Origin: Voacanga thouarsii
Lineage: Eukaryota; Streptophyta; Magnoliopsida; Gentianales; Apocynaceae
Direction: 5' to 3'
Length of the DNA stretch: 64,000 nt
NCBI GenBank assembly: GCA_026120185.1
Contig: JANUWF010001813.1
Coordinates: 558,001-622,000 of the forward strand
The notes beneath the pieces were generated by a model. The model did not search any database, had not been told where the DNA came from, and was given only the letters and a program-made list of their open reading frames with translations. Of this stretch, positions 1-11,397 are shown in pieces. A program made the translations under genes and the position numbers. Within the stretch, counting starts at the first letter, position 1. Every line of letters begins with the position of its first letter.

Positions 1-295
1 TTGTTATGTAGGAAGCTTTACTGGTAATGGAGCATCTAATCGCTTGGGCCAATGAGGAGACCAAGCTGAGATCTATCTTGTCACTGTTCCAGAAAACTAA
101 AATATGACCATTAGAGTCACTATTAAAGTTTTGAGAAACCAACCACCCTGGGAACTGAAACCGTTGTACTGCCATCAGGTTATCTTCGGTCAGCTTTGTT
201 TCCAAAACACTAAACACATCCACACAATGGTTATGAAGGAACTCTTTAACACCATACTATTTGAGGGTCCTATAGAACCCCCAGATATTCCAACA
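1..295 (-). pseudogene. LINE C ORF2, N-terminal endonuclease fragment
   Basis: Minus-strand translation reads WNIWGFYRTLK, a stop, YGVKEFLHNH, then VDVFSVLETKL and GHILVFWNSDKIDL. This is the start of the apurinic-type endonuclease domain of plant LINE ORF2, with the usual W-N-x-R-G start and E-T-K active-site segment. The enzyme nicks target DNA to prime reverse transcription. The stop in the first 20 residues is a TAG where related LINEs have Gln. The RT part would lie left of position 1. A second short segment, ASIVTLQETKL, reads at about 400-370 on the same strand; it resembles the same endonuclease motif but is too short to call. Confidence 0.7.
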
Positions 296-749
296 CCGAC
301 AATTATTGAGGCTTCAGTAGTACCTTGGAGGCACCAATCAAACCAGTAATATTATTGGTGTACTTGTTCCAAGCAGTGCACAAGAGCTTTGTCTCCTGCA
401 GAGTTACAATGCTAGCTTTAACCTCAGTGGCATAGTGTAATCTCAGTGGGTGCTTTGGAAGGTTGGTCTAAGGGGTGATGCCTTGCCCTAGATTGAGACT
501 TGTTCGTGTTTTGACTCCCCCTTCATCCCGTAGATTGACCCCTGCTTTGCCGTGACCGTCGTCTACCCCTATCGTGTTGCAAGTATAGCTCATTGTTCAT
601 AGTAGTAGGTGGTGCGTGCCAGCCTTCCCCATGTTTACTGGTGGATGGCCTAACCCCCCGCTGCGGCATATGAGCAGTAGTTTGGACAGGAGCTGCCTCA
701 AACATGGGGGCTTTCTGCTTATCTAATGCAGGGCCCTACTGCCGTATTG

Positions 750-1193
750 TTATAGAGTTATTTTTTTTTTGCTTGGTCGACGGTTGAGGAGAACGACCGT
801 TACGGCCTTCCTTGCCAAGAAAAATCTCTTCCTTGTTCCAAATTCTGCTCCCATACAATTTTGAACAAGGTGGCCAAACCGACAATATTTGGAGTAATAA
901 ATTGGCTCAAATTTAAAGCACAAACGGATTGAGACAGTCTTAACCAACGGCTTGGCCATATCGACCTCTACCAGGACTCGGGCATAGGATAACCTCTCAA
1001 GTCGCACGGTGAGCATGTCGGTCATTATCGGGACCCCAACACCTAATGCTATTTTACTCAATGTCAGTCGGTACCAACAACCAATGGGCAATCCCAGGAA
1101 GGTTACCCACAAAGGCATTACACTGACCTCGACCAGTGAGAAATCGAATTCTTGAGGCATGATCTTTAGCATGAGAGAGCTGCCATAGGCCAA
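750..1193 (-). pseudogene. LINE C ORF1: DUF4283-like domain with degenerate zinc knuckle
   Basis: A 147-codon open stretch contains the plant LINE ORF1 signature: VTFLGLPIGCWY, a run ending in YARVLVEVDMAKPL, and a terminal knuckle YYSKYCRFGHLVQNC. The domain is the RNA-binding protein of plant L1 elements and would coat the LINE RNA. In the knuckle the first two zinc cysteines both read Tyr (TAC, TAT), as expected from TGC/TGT after G-to-A change, so zinc binding is probably lost. Decayed ORF1 sequence extends to about 1700 upstream and 520 downstream in other frames. The family call is firm; the start codon is not. Confidence 0.75.
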
Positions 1194-2735
1194 ATAAGGA
1201 CCACCCTAGAGAATAGACTGCCTATTCTCATTAGTGTTAAAACGAAAAATTAGCCAGTCGGAGGCGTAGGGATAGACTTAGGATGGCACAGGCCACTGCT
1301 TGGTTATATCCGTTATAGCTTTGAGCCCAGGGAAATGTCCCGTAAGGATGCCAACCAAACAGAAGCCTAGCTTTAGCTCGATGTCTTTGGAGTCTATTTC
1401 ATCGATATCAATATACTTCCCCGACCAAGGGATGTGGAGCAGCTTATTCCATTGCCAATTTCCTTGTTTCCTTTAACGACATTAGCTCAAGTTTTAGAGG
1501 GATCTGCCGACGTCCCAGCAGTTGGGGCAGTGTCTGGTTCGTTATGGGTAGGGATGGTGTTGGGAATAAATGAGGTAGAAGATTCTGAGGATGGAGCATT
1601 ACCAGGAGGTTCGACAGGTTGGATTGCGGGTTCAGTAGAAAGTTGGTCTGGAATGGGGTCATCCGCGGGACTTGGGACAGTTGGTTCGTTTCGGGAATGT
1701 TAGCGGAGTTTTGGTTTGAAGATGGATCTAGGGAATTTAAGGTGGAGGCTTTAGAGGAGTTGGCCCTAGATACAGGCCTTCTCCTCCGAGTCTGGGCTAT
1801 GAGGAAAGGTTAAGAATGCAGATAGCCCAGACCGAAACATGGGCTATACACGGGCTAGAAAGAGCTGAAGCCCAGGGGCTACGGGTGCCAGGTCCTCAGG
1901 CCAGCTGGAGCAATTTCCTAGTGGACCCCAGGCAGTGTATAGGGACCCAGAGCAAAAAGAATATCAGTTGAAGTGGTTGGCCGGGCAGCAGACAGGTTTA
2001 AATTTAAAATTTGAATGGTAGTCAGAGGTTGGCCCTTGGTGGCAGGCCAGAAACCAGATTTGAAAGGGGACAAATTGCTATTATCCAGTCAATGGTGGTT
2101 TTTAAGGATAAAAAAGGCTGATGTTGGGAGGGAGACCAGGGAACAAAAATAGTAACTCAGCCAAAGAAGACGAACAGTAAGCTAAGCTTGGAAACGGGTA
2201 GAACCAGAATGATGGGAACCGAGACCTACTAACGAATCAGGAACTAAGTGGGGTTTATCCAGATCATACCAACTGTAAACACCAAGTCCATCTTCAGAGA
2301 AAACATAACTGGTAGGAACAGATAAATCGAGGACCAGTAGTAATGGTGGACAACAGAACATATGAATAAAATCTAGACGGTAACTAAAAAATCGAATTAA
2401 TAAAACTTCAACCAAAACTCAGTAATGTACCTAACTGAACAGAAATTAAGCTCGCACAAGATGCATGAGTCGGGTAGATAGAACCAACGAGTTTCGAGAG
2501 GAAGAACATCGAAGCATAAAAAGATAGCAAAAATGAAATCACGGACCATATTAGCCGTGGGCTGATTAGCAAACATGAAGAGCAGTGAACTAACTCGGTG
2601 AGTGCGCGTGATGACCCATGCTAGCCGAGAGGAAGAATTCGAAGGCAGTGAGAACTGCAAAGGGGTGTACCAAGAGGGAGTTGAAAGCTTCTCTCTCTAA
2701 ACTCTTTCTCTCACTACTACTTCTGAGAGCTCTTT

Positions 2736-5055
2736 TTTTTTTTTAATCAAAATGTAAATGTATTATATTGATCAAAAGGTATGTACAAAGGAGTTCTCTA
2801 GTTAATAGTTAGGCATACCCAAGTAGAACTATTAACTAGTATGGCAAATACGATCCTCAAAATGGGTCAAAACATTAGGGTACAAAGTTAAAACTATGGT
2901 GTACACATATGTTTTGATCCACTTAGCAACTTCCACTGGTTAGCTGGTAGCTCCATCGAATAGTGCCCGGTTGCGTGCCATCTAGATGTAGTAAAACGTG
3001 GCTGCCATAGCCATTACTTTGGCCTTTGCAAGCCATGAAGAGCCTCGGTTTGCTCGTTTAAACCATGCTCGGTCCACATCCTATTCTTTGTCCAATATAG
3101 AGTCTCTAATTGTCGGTAGCCTTCGGAATAGTGGGGACTGGTCCCTATGGTGCAAAAAGCTCGCATATTAATCGATTCTCCATGTAGTAGTGGTCAAGCC
3201 ATTTAACCCACAATGATTGCTTCTTGGCCTATATGTCCTAAAGGATTCTGGCCAGTAATACCTAGTTCCATGTCTTTAGGTTTCGCAAGCCCAGTCTGCC
3301 TTTTTCCTTGGGCAAGCATACATCTTTCCATGCCACCAGTGCTTGTTTTGAGTCCCAAAGAAAATCATGAGCCATCCTATCCAGTTGGTTAATGACTGTT
3401 GCTGGTGATAGTAAGATAGAAAGCCAAAAGCAGTCCACCCCTTGTAGCACAGCTTGGACTAGCTGAAGGTGACTCGCTTATGAAAGGGATTGTGCTGACT
3501 AGCGGCCAATATAAGAATCAATTCTGTCCAGCAATGGTCGGTAGTACGATACACTGATCTTGTCAATCATGATTGGTATACCAAGATAGCGGAACGGGAA
3601 AGTCCCCAGTGGAATGCTTGTCTCTCCTACCAGTGCCTCCTGATCGCTTTGCCCCAATCCAACTAGATAAAGATTAGTTTTGTCCCAGTTAGTCTCCAGT
3701 CCTAAACAACTTTGTAGCTCCCCTAGGCATCTAAGCAAGATGCAGATGAATACAATGTCTGCTCGAGCAAATAACATAAGGTCATCCGTGAATGCCAAGT
3801 GCGTTATTCTCAGTCGGTCACACTTTGGGTGGTAATTAAATTCCATCCTGAAAGTATGGACATTAATTACACGCGAGAAATATTCTAGGCAGATTACAAA
3901 TAGCAAGGGTGATATGTTGTCCTCCTGTCGAAGCCCCTTTACCTCTTTAAAAAACCCCTGCACTACTCCATTGATAGCCACTGAGAATGAAACAGTGGTC
4001 ACACACTATTCTATCCAGCAGACAGATTGGTGTGGGAATCCCAATTTAGACAACAGGTCAAGCAAAAATTCCTAATTAACTAAGTCATATGCCTTTCTCA
4101 AATCCACTTTAACTATGCATTATGGGGATACTCTTTTCTTACTGTACACCCGTATAAATTCCTAAAAAAGGAGTATATTATCGGATATGAGTCTATCTTC
4201 AATGAAGGCGGCCTGTGCCGGGTCGACCAGATCCGGTGCCAGAATTTTAGATATAACCTTATACACCACATTGCAACAAGAAATTAGTCTTTAGTCCCCG
4301 AACCTTTCCATATGATCCGATTTGGGCACAAAAGTAATAACCGAGTGGTTGAGTTGCTTGAGCAGTCGGCCCGATCGGAAAAATTTTCGATAGGTTGCAA
4401 TGGTGTCTTGACCCACTGTGCCCTATGCCTTTTTAAAAAAATATGCAGAATACCCATCTGGCCCCGGGGCCTTGCAGTCCCCAATATCCCAGAAGGTTAT
4501 TTTGATTTCCAGTTCAGAGACTTCCTTAACTAAGTCGGCTATGTGTTCTTATGGAACCAAGGGCCCTGCCCTAACGTAGTCTATGTTAAGCTTTTGACAT
4601 GGGACCTGAGTTCCAAGTAGTCATGGTAGTAATCGACAAACTCAGTAGTCAGTGCATTAGGGCTGTTTGTCATGGTGTCATCATCCTTAAAGATAGATGC
4701 AATGAAGTTCTGTTTCTTATTTCTATTAACTATATCATGGAAGTACCGAGTTCCTTTATTTGCTTGGGCTACATACTTCCTTTTAGCTAGGTGCTGGTAG
4801 AACTTTAATTCTACTTCTACTAGTTGCCACGTATCCAACTTTCGTTCCTTGTATTGAGCAGTAAGGGCAAGGTTGGAGGGTGGGGCAAGCAATTGCTCTT
4901 GCAGTCACAGCACTTCAAGGTTCACTTGCTCAACACGACCAGATAGATGGAAGAATTTCGTAGCATTTAATGCCTGAAGGCTCTTCTTTAGTGCTTTTAG
5001 CCGTCAACAGAGAATGAACTGATGGAACCTAGTATAGGTTTGGGTTCAGAATAAA
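2736..5055 (-). mobile_element. LINE A: 5'-truncated L1-type LINE with 13-bp TSD
   Basis: The element is bounded by a 13-bp direct repeat, CTGAGAGCTCTTT, at 2723-2735 and 5056-5068. Its 3' end (low coordinates) has an A-tail, seen as a T-run at about 2736-2744, followed by a 3' UTR resembling that of LINE B at 5081. Inside lies only ORF2 from the segment before the RT domain to the zinc-binding domain, so the 5' end (endonuclease and ORF1) is missing, as is common for LINE insertions. It landed exactly at the A-tail of LINE B. About 2745-3260 holds the 3' UTR and end of ORF2, with no open frame. Confidence 0.85.
3262..4990 (-). pseudogene. LINE A ORF2 remnant: RT and RT zinc-binding region
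   Basis: Reading right to left: a linker segment (4990-4581, with KALKKSLQAL and TRYFHDIVNRNKKQNFIASI); the RT core in broken frames (about 4500-4010); RT fingers/palm at 4002-3499 with LRQEDNISPLLFVICLEYFS and LAFTDDLMLFA; and a zf-RVT-like tail at 3450-3262 (FLWDSKQALVAWKDVCLPK). The catalytic FADD box reads FTDD; the two aspartates remain. The frame changes several times, so no full-length product is possible. The domain copies LINE RNA into the nicked target. Confidence 0.85.
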
Positions 5056-5068
5056 CTGAGAGCTCTTT

Positions 5069-5740
5069 CTTTCTTTTTTTGTTGATGTAAATGCACATGT
5101 ATTATAAAGAGTTCAAAGGATGTACAATAAACGGCTAAGCTAAAAGTAGCTGCTAAAAGTCCCTATTTAGCTAAACAAGGAGTGCCTCAAGGGCATATCC
5201 ATTAGATTCAAATTGAGTCAAAATGGAGGGATACAAAGTAAAAATGGCCATGTATACAATCATTTTGACTCTATTAGCTATGTGGTCCACTGAGGTAGGC
5301 AGTCCGTCGAATAAGAGTCAACTGCGCACATCCCAAATAACGTGAACAGTTGCTATTAAGGTAGAGCACTTAAGCATTATCGGCTAGGAGGAGCCCCGAG
5401 CTTCTTTCTTAAGTCATTTCATAGAACTGGCAAGTGTGGTTATGGCCTAATAGAGTCGAGCCCATTGTCTAATTGTGTCCTAGACTTGTTTGGTCAATGG
5501 CCAATGAAAGAAGAGGTGATGTATAGATTCAGCAGCCTGTGAGTAGAACGGACATGAAGGATCCGGCGTGGCGAAAGGCAGTCGGTCCTTCGTTTGTAGT
5601 TTCCATAATAGAGCCAACTAGAGGATGAATGAGTGCTTAGGGATGAGAACTTTGCCCTAAATGGTATGCCCCCATGAGACCCTTAGCTTCAGGGAGTGGA
5701 AGAAATTATAAGCCAACCTGGTGAAGGACTGGGGCCTGGT
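5069..5740 (-). mobile_element. LINE B, 3' segment (A-tail, 3' UTR, zinc-binding tail)
   Basis: The 3' end of an L1-type LINE. The A-tail shows as CTTTCTTTCTTTTTTT at about 5065-5080, followed by a 3' UTR like that of LINE A. Minus-strand frames at about 5700-5480 read IPKHSFIL, LALLWKLQTKDRLPF and HHLFFHWPLTKQVW, typical of the zf-RVT domain at the end of plant LINE ORF2. The segment stops at 5740, where solo LTR1 is inserted with TSD CTGGT (5736-5740), and resumes at 9289. Confidence 0.8.
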
Positions 5741-8700
5741 TGTTAGGGATTTGCCCCAGAGTCAATTTGTACTTATACTATTGTTGTTATGTTTTATATA
5801 ATAATATAAGGTTTTCCTTTCCATGAATAGTGCATTTTATTTTGTGGTTATCAAGTACGTGACTTGATAGTAAAACCCAACAATAAATACAATGATTATT
5901 TTAAAATAGTCCCTAATCGATTATTATTATTGAAACAATAAAAAATTAAGATTAGTATGTTTATGACTAGATGGCTATGTTTTACTGGTCATGGATATTT
6001 GTGATATCAAGTCAAAACATAAATAAATGTTAGAGAACATTGTATTGGACATCACCTACTGTGAGAGTACTTCATGGAACATGTCATAAGTACTTTCTAG
6101 CCATAATGATATTAAAAGTCCTTTGACCTAAATTCATCATAAGTTTCCTACTTGATAAATTCTATATTTTGACGTTGTCTAAAGTTGTCTTTAACCAGAC
6201 AATAAATTAGACTATTGTTGGATATAGAATAAATCAAGGAGAGGAATATGATTGATAGTGAAAGAATTTGTCCCTCTCAATTATGAGAGAGATATCCATG
6301 GGTCCCTTGATAAGTTAAACTGTTAAAATGCATGGCTATGCTCAAATATATCAATCTAAGATATTGGTATCATTTGTTTGAACAGTCTACTATGAAATCA
6401 AGAAATAATTGATTAAACTTAATAAGGATGACATGTTCCGTGCCTTATGCTTAATCTGGATATCGTGTGACAAAAGGACTAAAAATAAAATTGTAGTTTG
6501 GTTCACAGAGATCACTGATCTTCATTTAACCTGGATAGTTATAATATTTTGCTAGAAACCACTTATAACTTGTGGGCCATTTAAATATGATTTAGGCACA
6601 CTGCCAATGTTAAATGAACCTATACGGTCACACAATAAGCAAACTTGCTAGGTTGTTTTTCTGGTAGCCAGATTTGATAAATCGAAAATATGTCTAAGTT
6701 AATCGAACCTAGAAAATTTACCAGATACAAAGAATCTGGAAATATGTCCACATTTGATGTATCTGGATGATGTCCAGATTATAAGAATCTGACTCGATAA
6801 ATTAATTAGTTAAATTACTGAGATAATGACAGAATCTTATCATATCAGTTTTTAATTTAATTTGAATTGAAATTAAAATATGATAAGATATTATCAGATT
6901 TAGACTCTAAGGGATTCGGAAGGTTTTAAGAAAATCCTAACCGTCTTCTCAACTGTTGGATTGTATGCCCTCTTAGACTAAGTTTCTGATGTAAAATCGA
7001 ATATTTTAATAAAAGAATTTATTTTCAGATATTGTTTGTGAATTTACGTTTTGTTTGTGCACAATTTTCGTTTGGAATGGACCCATTGTGTTTAAATAAG
7101 TGGTCCATGTGAATGGTGGTCTTTCATAGTAAGGTATGGATCACGGGTTATTTAACACATAAACATTTGTTCTTAACCTATTGATGAGACTGTGAATCTT
7201 ATCATGTTTAGGTTATTATGTTATAAATTCCAAATGGGGAATGGCTTACCTTTAGCCAGTGAGTAGTCTACTTACTTCATGACATAAGCGTATTTCGAAT
7301 ACGTAGGACATGACCTGTAGTAGTGGTTTCTAAAAGTACTATATGATAGAAACCTAGACTACTACCGCTACAGCGTGGACTAGCACTCTATGACTTGAGT
7401 ATGAGTTGATGGTCTGGCGAAGCTGGAAGCATATACTTTGATTTGCTATAGTTGAGGTTCTATCGTAGGGCCAATATACTTACATGTTGGGTATGTGTGA
7501 CTAGTTAGTTAAGACAGACTTGTACAAGATAGTTTCTGCATTATATTGTCCCTTGTGGTTATCCGAATGGTCTAAAATGTCCAGGGCCCTAGGAAATATG
7601 ACTTGGATGTTTGCTTTAGGGTAGCTCCCTTGGAAAGCGGAAACACTCCAGGAAGTCGTGGATCATTGGACTAGAAGCCTAAGGATGGTAGATGTCATTT
7701 AGAGGGGTGTTAGTACACTTCTTCCTCTCTAAATGTACGGCGATGTGTAGAGGGGTATTTTAGTCATTTCACCCGTAGGTCGGAGACTTTGCTAATGCAG
7801 CATTGTTCTTGGAGTCAATATTTCCTTATGGTGATATTAGAAAATATTTAAAATGCAAAATACAGCTATTTATATAGCAGGGGTATTTTGATCATTTTAG
7901 CAGCCAAGGCGATGTGTCTTTTTGGTCCTCGGAATAGCCCGTAAGTCTTAACTAATTTTGGGTTGAGGAATTGGTCTCAGTTCAAGAGGATTTTATTTTA
8001 TTTTATTTTGTTCAGGAAGTCTAATTTATTATTAGACTGGAATAAAATAAATAAATAAATAAAATAGGAGTTGAGAGAAATTAATTATCTGGTTTAATTG
8101 GTTAATTAATTATTCAGGGCCTAGGTCCAGTATGAATAATTAGAAAATTAACCTGTGCTTAAATTAGGAGAAATAATTAATGTTTAATTATTTATTGGGT
8201 TATTTATATTGGCCCAAGAAATAAATAATTAAAGATTAATTATTATAGTTCATTTGGGTTTATTAATTACTTATTGGGTTATTTATATGAGCCCAGGAAA
8301 TAAATAATTAATGTTTATTATTTTGGGCCTTTTGGGTCCAAGAAAAATAATAAATATTTTTCCGGCCCAATAGCTTGGACCTTAGGGTTTTTTCCAGATA
8401 CGGTTAAGAAGAGTTTAGGATTAAGCCAAACTGATTTTCAAGATAACATCCGGGTGTTTTGAAATATGATATCCCGGGGATATGTTTATCAGATAATGGG
8501 AGACCTAGTTTTTTGGCTGACCAATAAATAAGTCTCTGGGAAAAAGAAAACCCTAATCTCCCTAACACACAAGCCTCACGCAGCTCTCTCTCTCTCTCAG
8601 ACGTCTCCCTCCTCTGTGTCTTCTTCTTGTTTCTTTGCTAATCAATAGCAAGAGAACCAAGGAGAATTGAGTCCGTTCCTCTTCACCATTGTGTTCACTG

Positions 8701-9288
8701 ACTAGAGGTTAGGCAGAGGAATATTCCGAGAGCTGAAAAGCTTGGCGTTCATGCAAACAAGGCGAAGTAGGAGGCTAGCGGGTTTTCAACCGGAAGCTTC
8801 TTCAAGTGGGCAAGGCGAAGAAATTCCCGTCGTTCAATCCACTTCTACTCAACCTAGAAGGCTTAAGGAGCGCAAAGGTATGATCTTCTCACTTCCGTGT
8901 GGCCTTTAAGGCTTGCGATTTTTTTTCCTTCTCTGTTTTTTCCTGCCAGTGCATGTTCTCTGTTTTTCGTCCCCTCAAACAGTTAGGTTCTATTAAAAAA
9001 TTTCGTGCCTCTATTCACAAAAAAAAAACCCCTCTCAAATCTTAGGCGCTAGCACTCTCGGGGCAACGAGTCAGTTCGCCGTGTGTACCTATAGAGGATG
9101 TTCGCACATTGCAGCGTCTGGTGATCATTCGGGTTGCGCATGTACGACAGCACAATCAGAATCGAAGGATCTCGATTATGCCGGAGAGAGGTAATTTTGT
9201 AATCATAAGGTCTTCTTAATCGTTTATTTGGATCCTCGAAAGGGATTCGTGGATGTTTTCTGCGTTTAGGAGTCCACGAATCCTAACA
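5741..9288 (+). mobile_element. Solo LTR1 (Copia type), interrupted
   Basis: A single LTR starting TGTTAGGGAT and ending ATCCTAACA, flanked by a perfect 5-bp duplication CTGGT (5736-5740 and 9289-9293). No primer-binding site or polypurine tract follows or precedes it, so it is a solo LTR left by recombination between the two LTRs of one element. It sits in LINE B and is itself split by another LTR (about 6954-8981); without that insert it is about 1.5 kb. It is closely similar to LTR2 (11398-12958). No coding sequence is present. Confidence 0.88.
6954..8981 (+). mobile_element. Solo LTR nested in LTR1, related to the Copia-1 LTR
   Basis: This segment interrupts the alignment of LTR1 with LTR2. 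It starts TGTTGGATTGTATGCCCT, close to the Copia-1 LTR start at 14714. It also shares internal blocks with that LTR, for example the CTACAGCGT region near 7367 and GAGTATGAGTTG near 7398. The right end is uncertain: CAAACA at 8981 is the best candidate. The flanks show only an approximate repeat (CTCAAC on the left, CTCAAAC near 8974). A pyrimidine-rich run (CT)n is at 8587-8599. No PBS follows, so it is read as a solo LTR of about 2.0 kb. Confidence 0.7.
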
Positions 9289-10356
9289 CTGGTGGCCCAA
9301 GACTCCAATAGAGTTGTGGTTGCAGATGAATTACCAGTGGCACTAACGAGTTTGTCCCGGAGCAAAATGATGTGCTTAAATAAACTAGAAGCCTCCGAGC
9401 ATGGACATGCAATCCAGATCGAGCGGTCCCCAAGGTAACGATGGTGTACCTACTGAATCCAAAGGGTTTGCTTGTCATTGTGGATGTTCCAAAGAACTCG
9501 GGCCAAAAGTGCAGAGTTCCAGGCTGCTGACTCCTTTATGTTAAGGCCCCCTTCGATTTTCGGTTGGCATAGTTCTACCCAGGCCACCATCAATCACTTC
9601 CCATTCCAAAGAAAATATTGGGCAAGTCGCAAGATGTTTGAGAGCACCACCTGAGGGGTAGGGAAAATTGAGAGCCAGAAACACTTTACCCCATAAAGAA
9701 TAGATCGGACAAGTTCAAGGCGACCGGCATAAGAAAGAGCATTAGTTGTCCATCCATTAATCGTCGTCCCAATCTTGTCCAACAATGGCTTATAGAATAT
9801 GGTGCACATACGTTCCACTACGATTGGAATCCTTAAGTAGAGAAACAGGAAAACACCTAGCTACTAGCCAGATAAAAGGATAAGCTCCTACTATTGTGCC
9901 TCGGTTAGTCCCACAAAATATATATTGGACTTAGCAAGGTTAGCAGATAGGCCCTACATGTCCTAAAAATGATGGAAGCGTTGTGCTAAAATAGAGACAG
10001 ACTGGGAGTCCCCCCAGCAAAAGAGAAGTAGATCATCTGTGAAGGTGAGATGAGTGAGATCGAGCTATTGGCGACTGGGGTGGAAATGAAACTGGGGCGA
10101 AGCCAAGGCCACCAGTAGGTTTTAGAATAGATAGTCCAGATAGAGCATGAATAATAGGGGGAAAAGTGGGTCACCCTGGCAGAGGCTCCAGCAAAAAAAA
10201 TCGTGAAGACTGCTATTAAAGGAGATAGAGTAAGAGTAGGTAGAAACGCACTGCTGAATCCAGGAGTAAAAGACGGGTGGAAGCCCAAGCTCCTCCTCCA
10301 AGAGTCTAAACAAGAAGTCCCAATTCATACAGTCGTAGGCCTTGCGGAGATCAATC
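9289..10356 (-). pseudogene. LINE B ORF2, middle segment: RT palm to zinc-binding region
   Basis: Continuation of LINE B between two solo LTRs. On the minus strand, IDLRKAYDCMNWDFLF (about 10355-10308) is the RT A-motif with its first catalytic Asp. It is followed by GDPLFPLLFMLYLDYLF (to 10122), then a broken YADD region, then the RT-to-zf-RVT linker YKPLLDKIGTTINGW and FWLSIFPTPQVVL at 9818-9594. Several frameshifts split these parts. The segment ends at 10356 with the TSD of LTR3 (CAATC, 10352-10356); the A-motif resumes directly upstream at 13690, showing that LTR3 landed in the RT domain. Confidence 0.85.
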
Positions 10357-10704
10357 TATTGGGTGTCTCAGGCTCATATCCTATATGGCACAGTGGAAGA
10401 ATAAAACGAGATATTATCCCAGGACCCATATATGTGTAAAAAACAAGACATAAAGAGATCAAAGGTACCAGCTTTTTACCTTTCTATGATTGTCCGAAGA
10501 ACTAAAATTTTCTTCTTCAAGTCGAGGCGTGATCCAGCAATCCTTGATCAAACTCCACGAGAGTTGAATATCCAACCACTATAATCACAGTGTGTGATTA
10601 TCTCTAATAGTAATCCACACCGAGGATACACTTAAGCACCAAAATATTTTTATGCTAGCAGAAAAATAAGGCGGCTAGGGTTCTTCACGTTTTTTTAGCA
10701 AAAC

Positions 10705-10724
10705 GAGAGAGAGAGAGAGAGAGA
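10705..10724. repeat. (GA)10 microsatellite in LTR3
   Basis: A perfect GA dinucleotide run lies inside LTR3. Confidence 0.95.
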
Positions 10725-11397
10725 AGAAGAGAAGGTTGCTAGGGTTGGAGTTTTTCGTGTCTTACACTTTTCTAGGGTTTCCTGTCTTGCATCATCATGT
10801 TACACGAAAATCTTGCTCAAAATATACTCCAATCTCAGAATTCTAAAATAGTTAGAATTCCCTAATTGTAATTGGAAACATCAAGTTCTCACAATTACAA
10901 TTTGGATCATTAATTATAACTAATTATAATTTGGCCACAACAACTTCTCTTTCTCGTAATAACCCCACTATATTATCAAATAGCATCTTCAGTATATAAT
11001 CCTCTATTGTGTGTGACCTATTAGGTTTCCCAGTCAATTGGTAGAGAACATAAATTAATCCAAACGTCTTTGAGATTAATAATCCATAATTAATTAGAAT
11101 TAATCCTATTAATTCTAATCAGGATTGGTTTATTAATTCATCAATTAATAAACCCATATTCCCAGATCATGAGCGGTATCTAGCAACACATCATGACCAC
11201 CCAAGAGTCCATGAAGTCAAGTGACTTGACATGAACCCTTCAATAACAAACTACAGTGTAATTAACTCCTTTTACCATACAATATTTCATTCGGTTTGGA
11301 ATACGAAATTAGTGCCAACTCCCTCCAGAATTAATTCTAGCCCAAATATAATAGTACTTGTACCAAGAACCCACTACTCTAGATGTGTATCAATTGG

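Larger units (their letters stand above)
1..2722 (-). mobile_element. LINE C: L1-type non-LTR retrotransposon, 5' portion
   Basis: This is the 5' part of a plant L1-like LINE read on the minus strand. From right to left it holds a pyrimidine-rich leader (about 2722-2000 on the plus strand), an ORF1 remnant with a DUF4283-like domain and zinc knuckle (about 1700-520), and the start of the ORF2 endonuclease (295-1), which runs off the window. The gene order ORF1 then ORF2 on one strand is the normal LINE order. Both ORFs carry stops and frameshifts, so this is an old copy. The exact 5' end is uncertain; it lies next to the TSD of LINE A at 2723-2735. Nothing else is visible in the gene-poor stretch 1700-2722. 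Confidence 0.75.

Noticed and set aside
9266..9478. Host gene candidates among short ORFs of the first 15 kb
   Set aside because: All sit within LINE or LTR sequence, and those with recognisable protein similarity are LINE ORF1 or ORF2 pieces.
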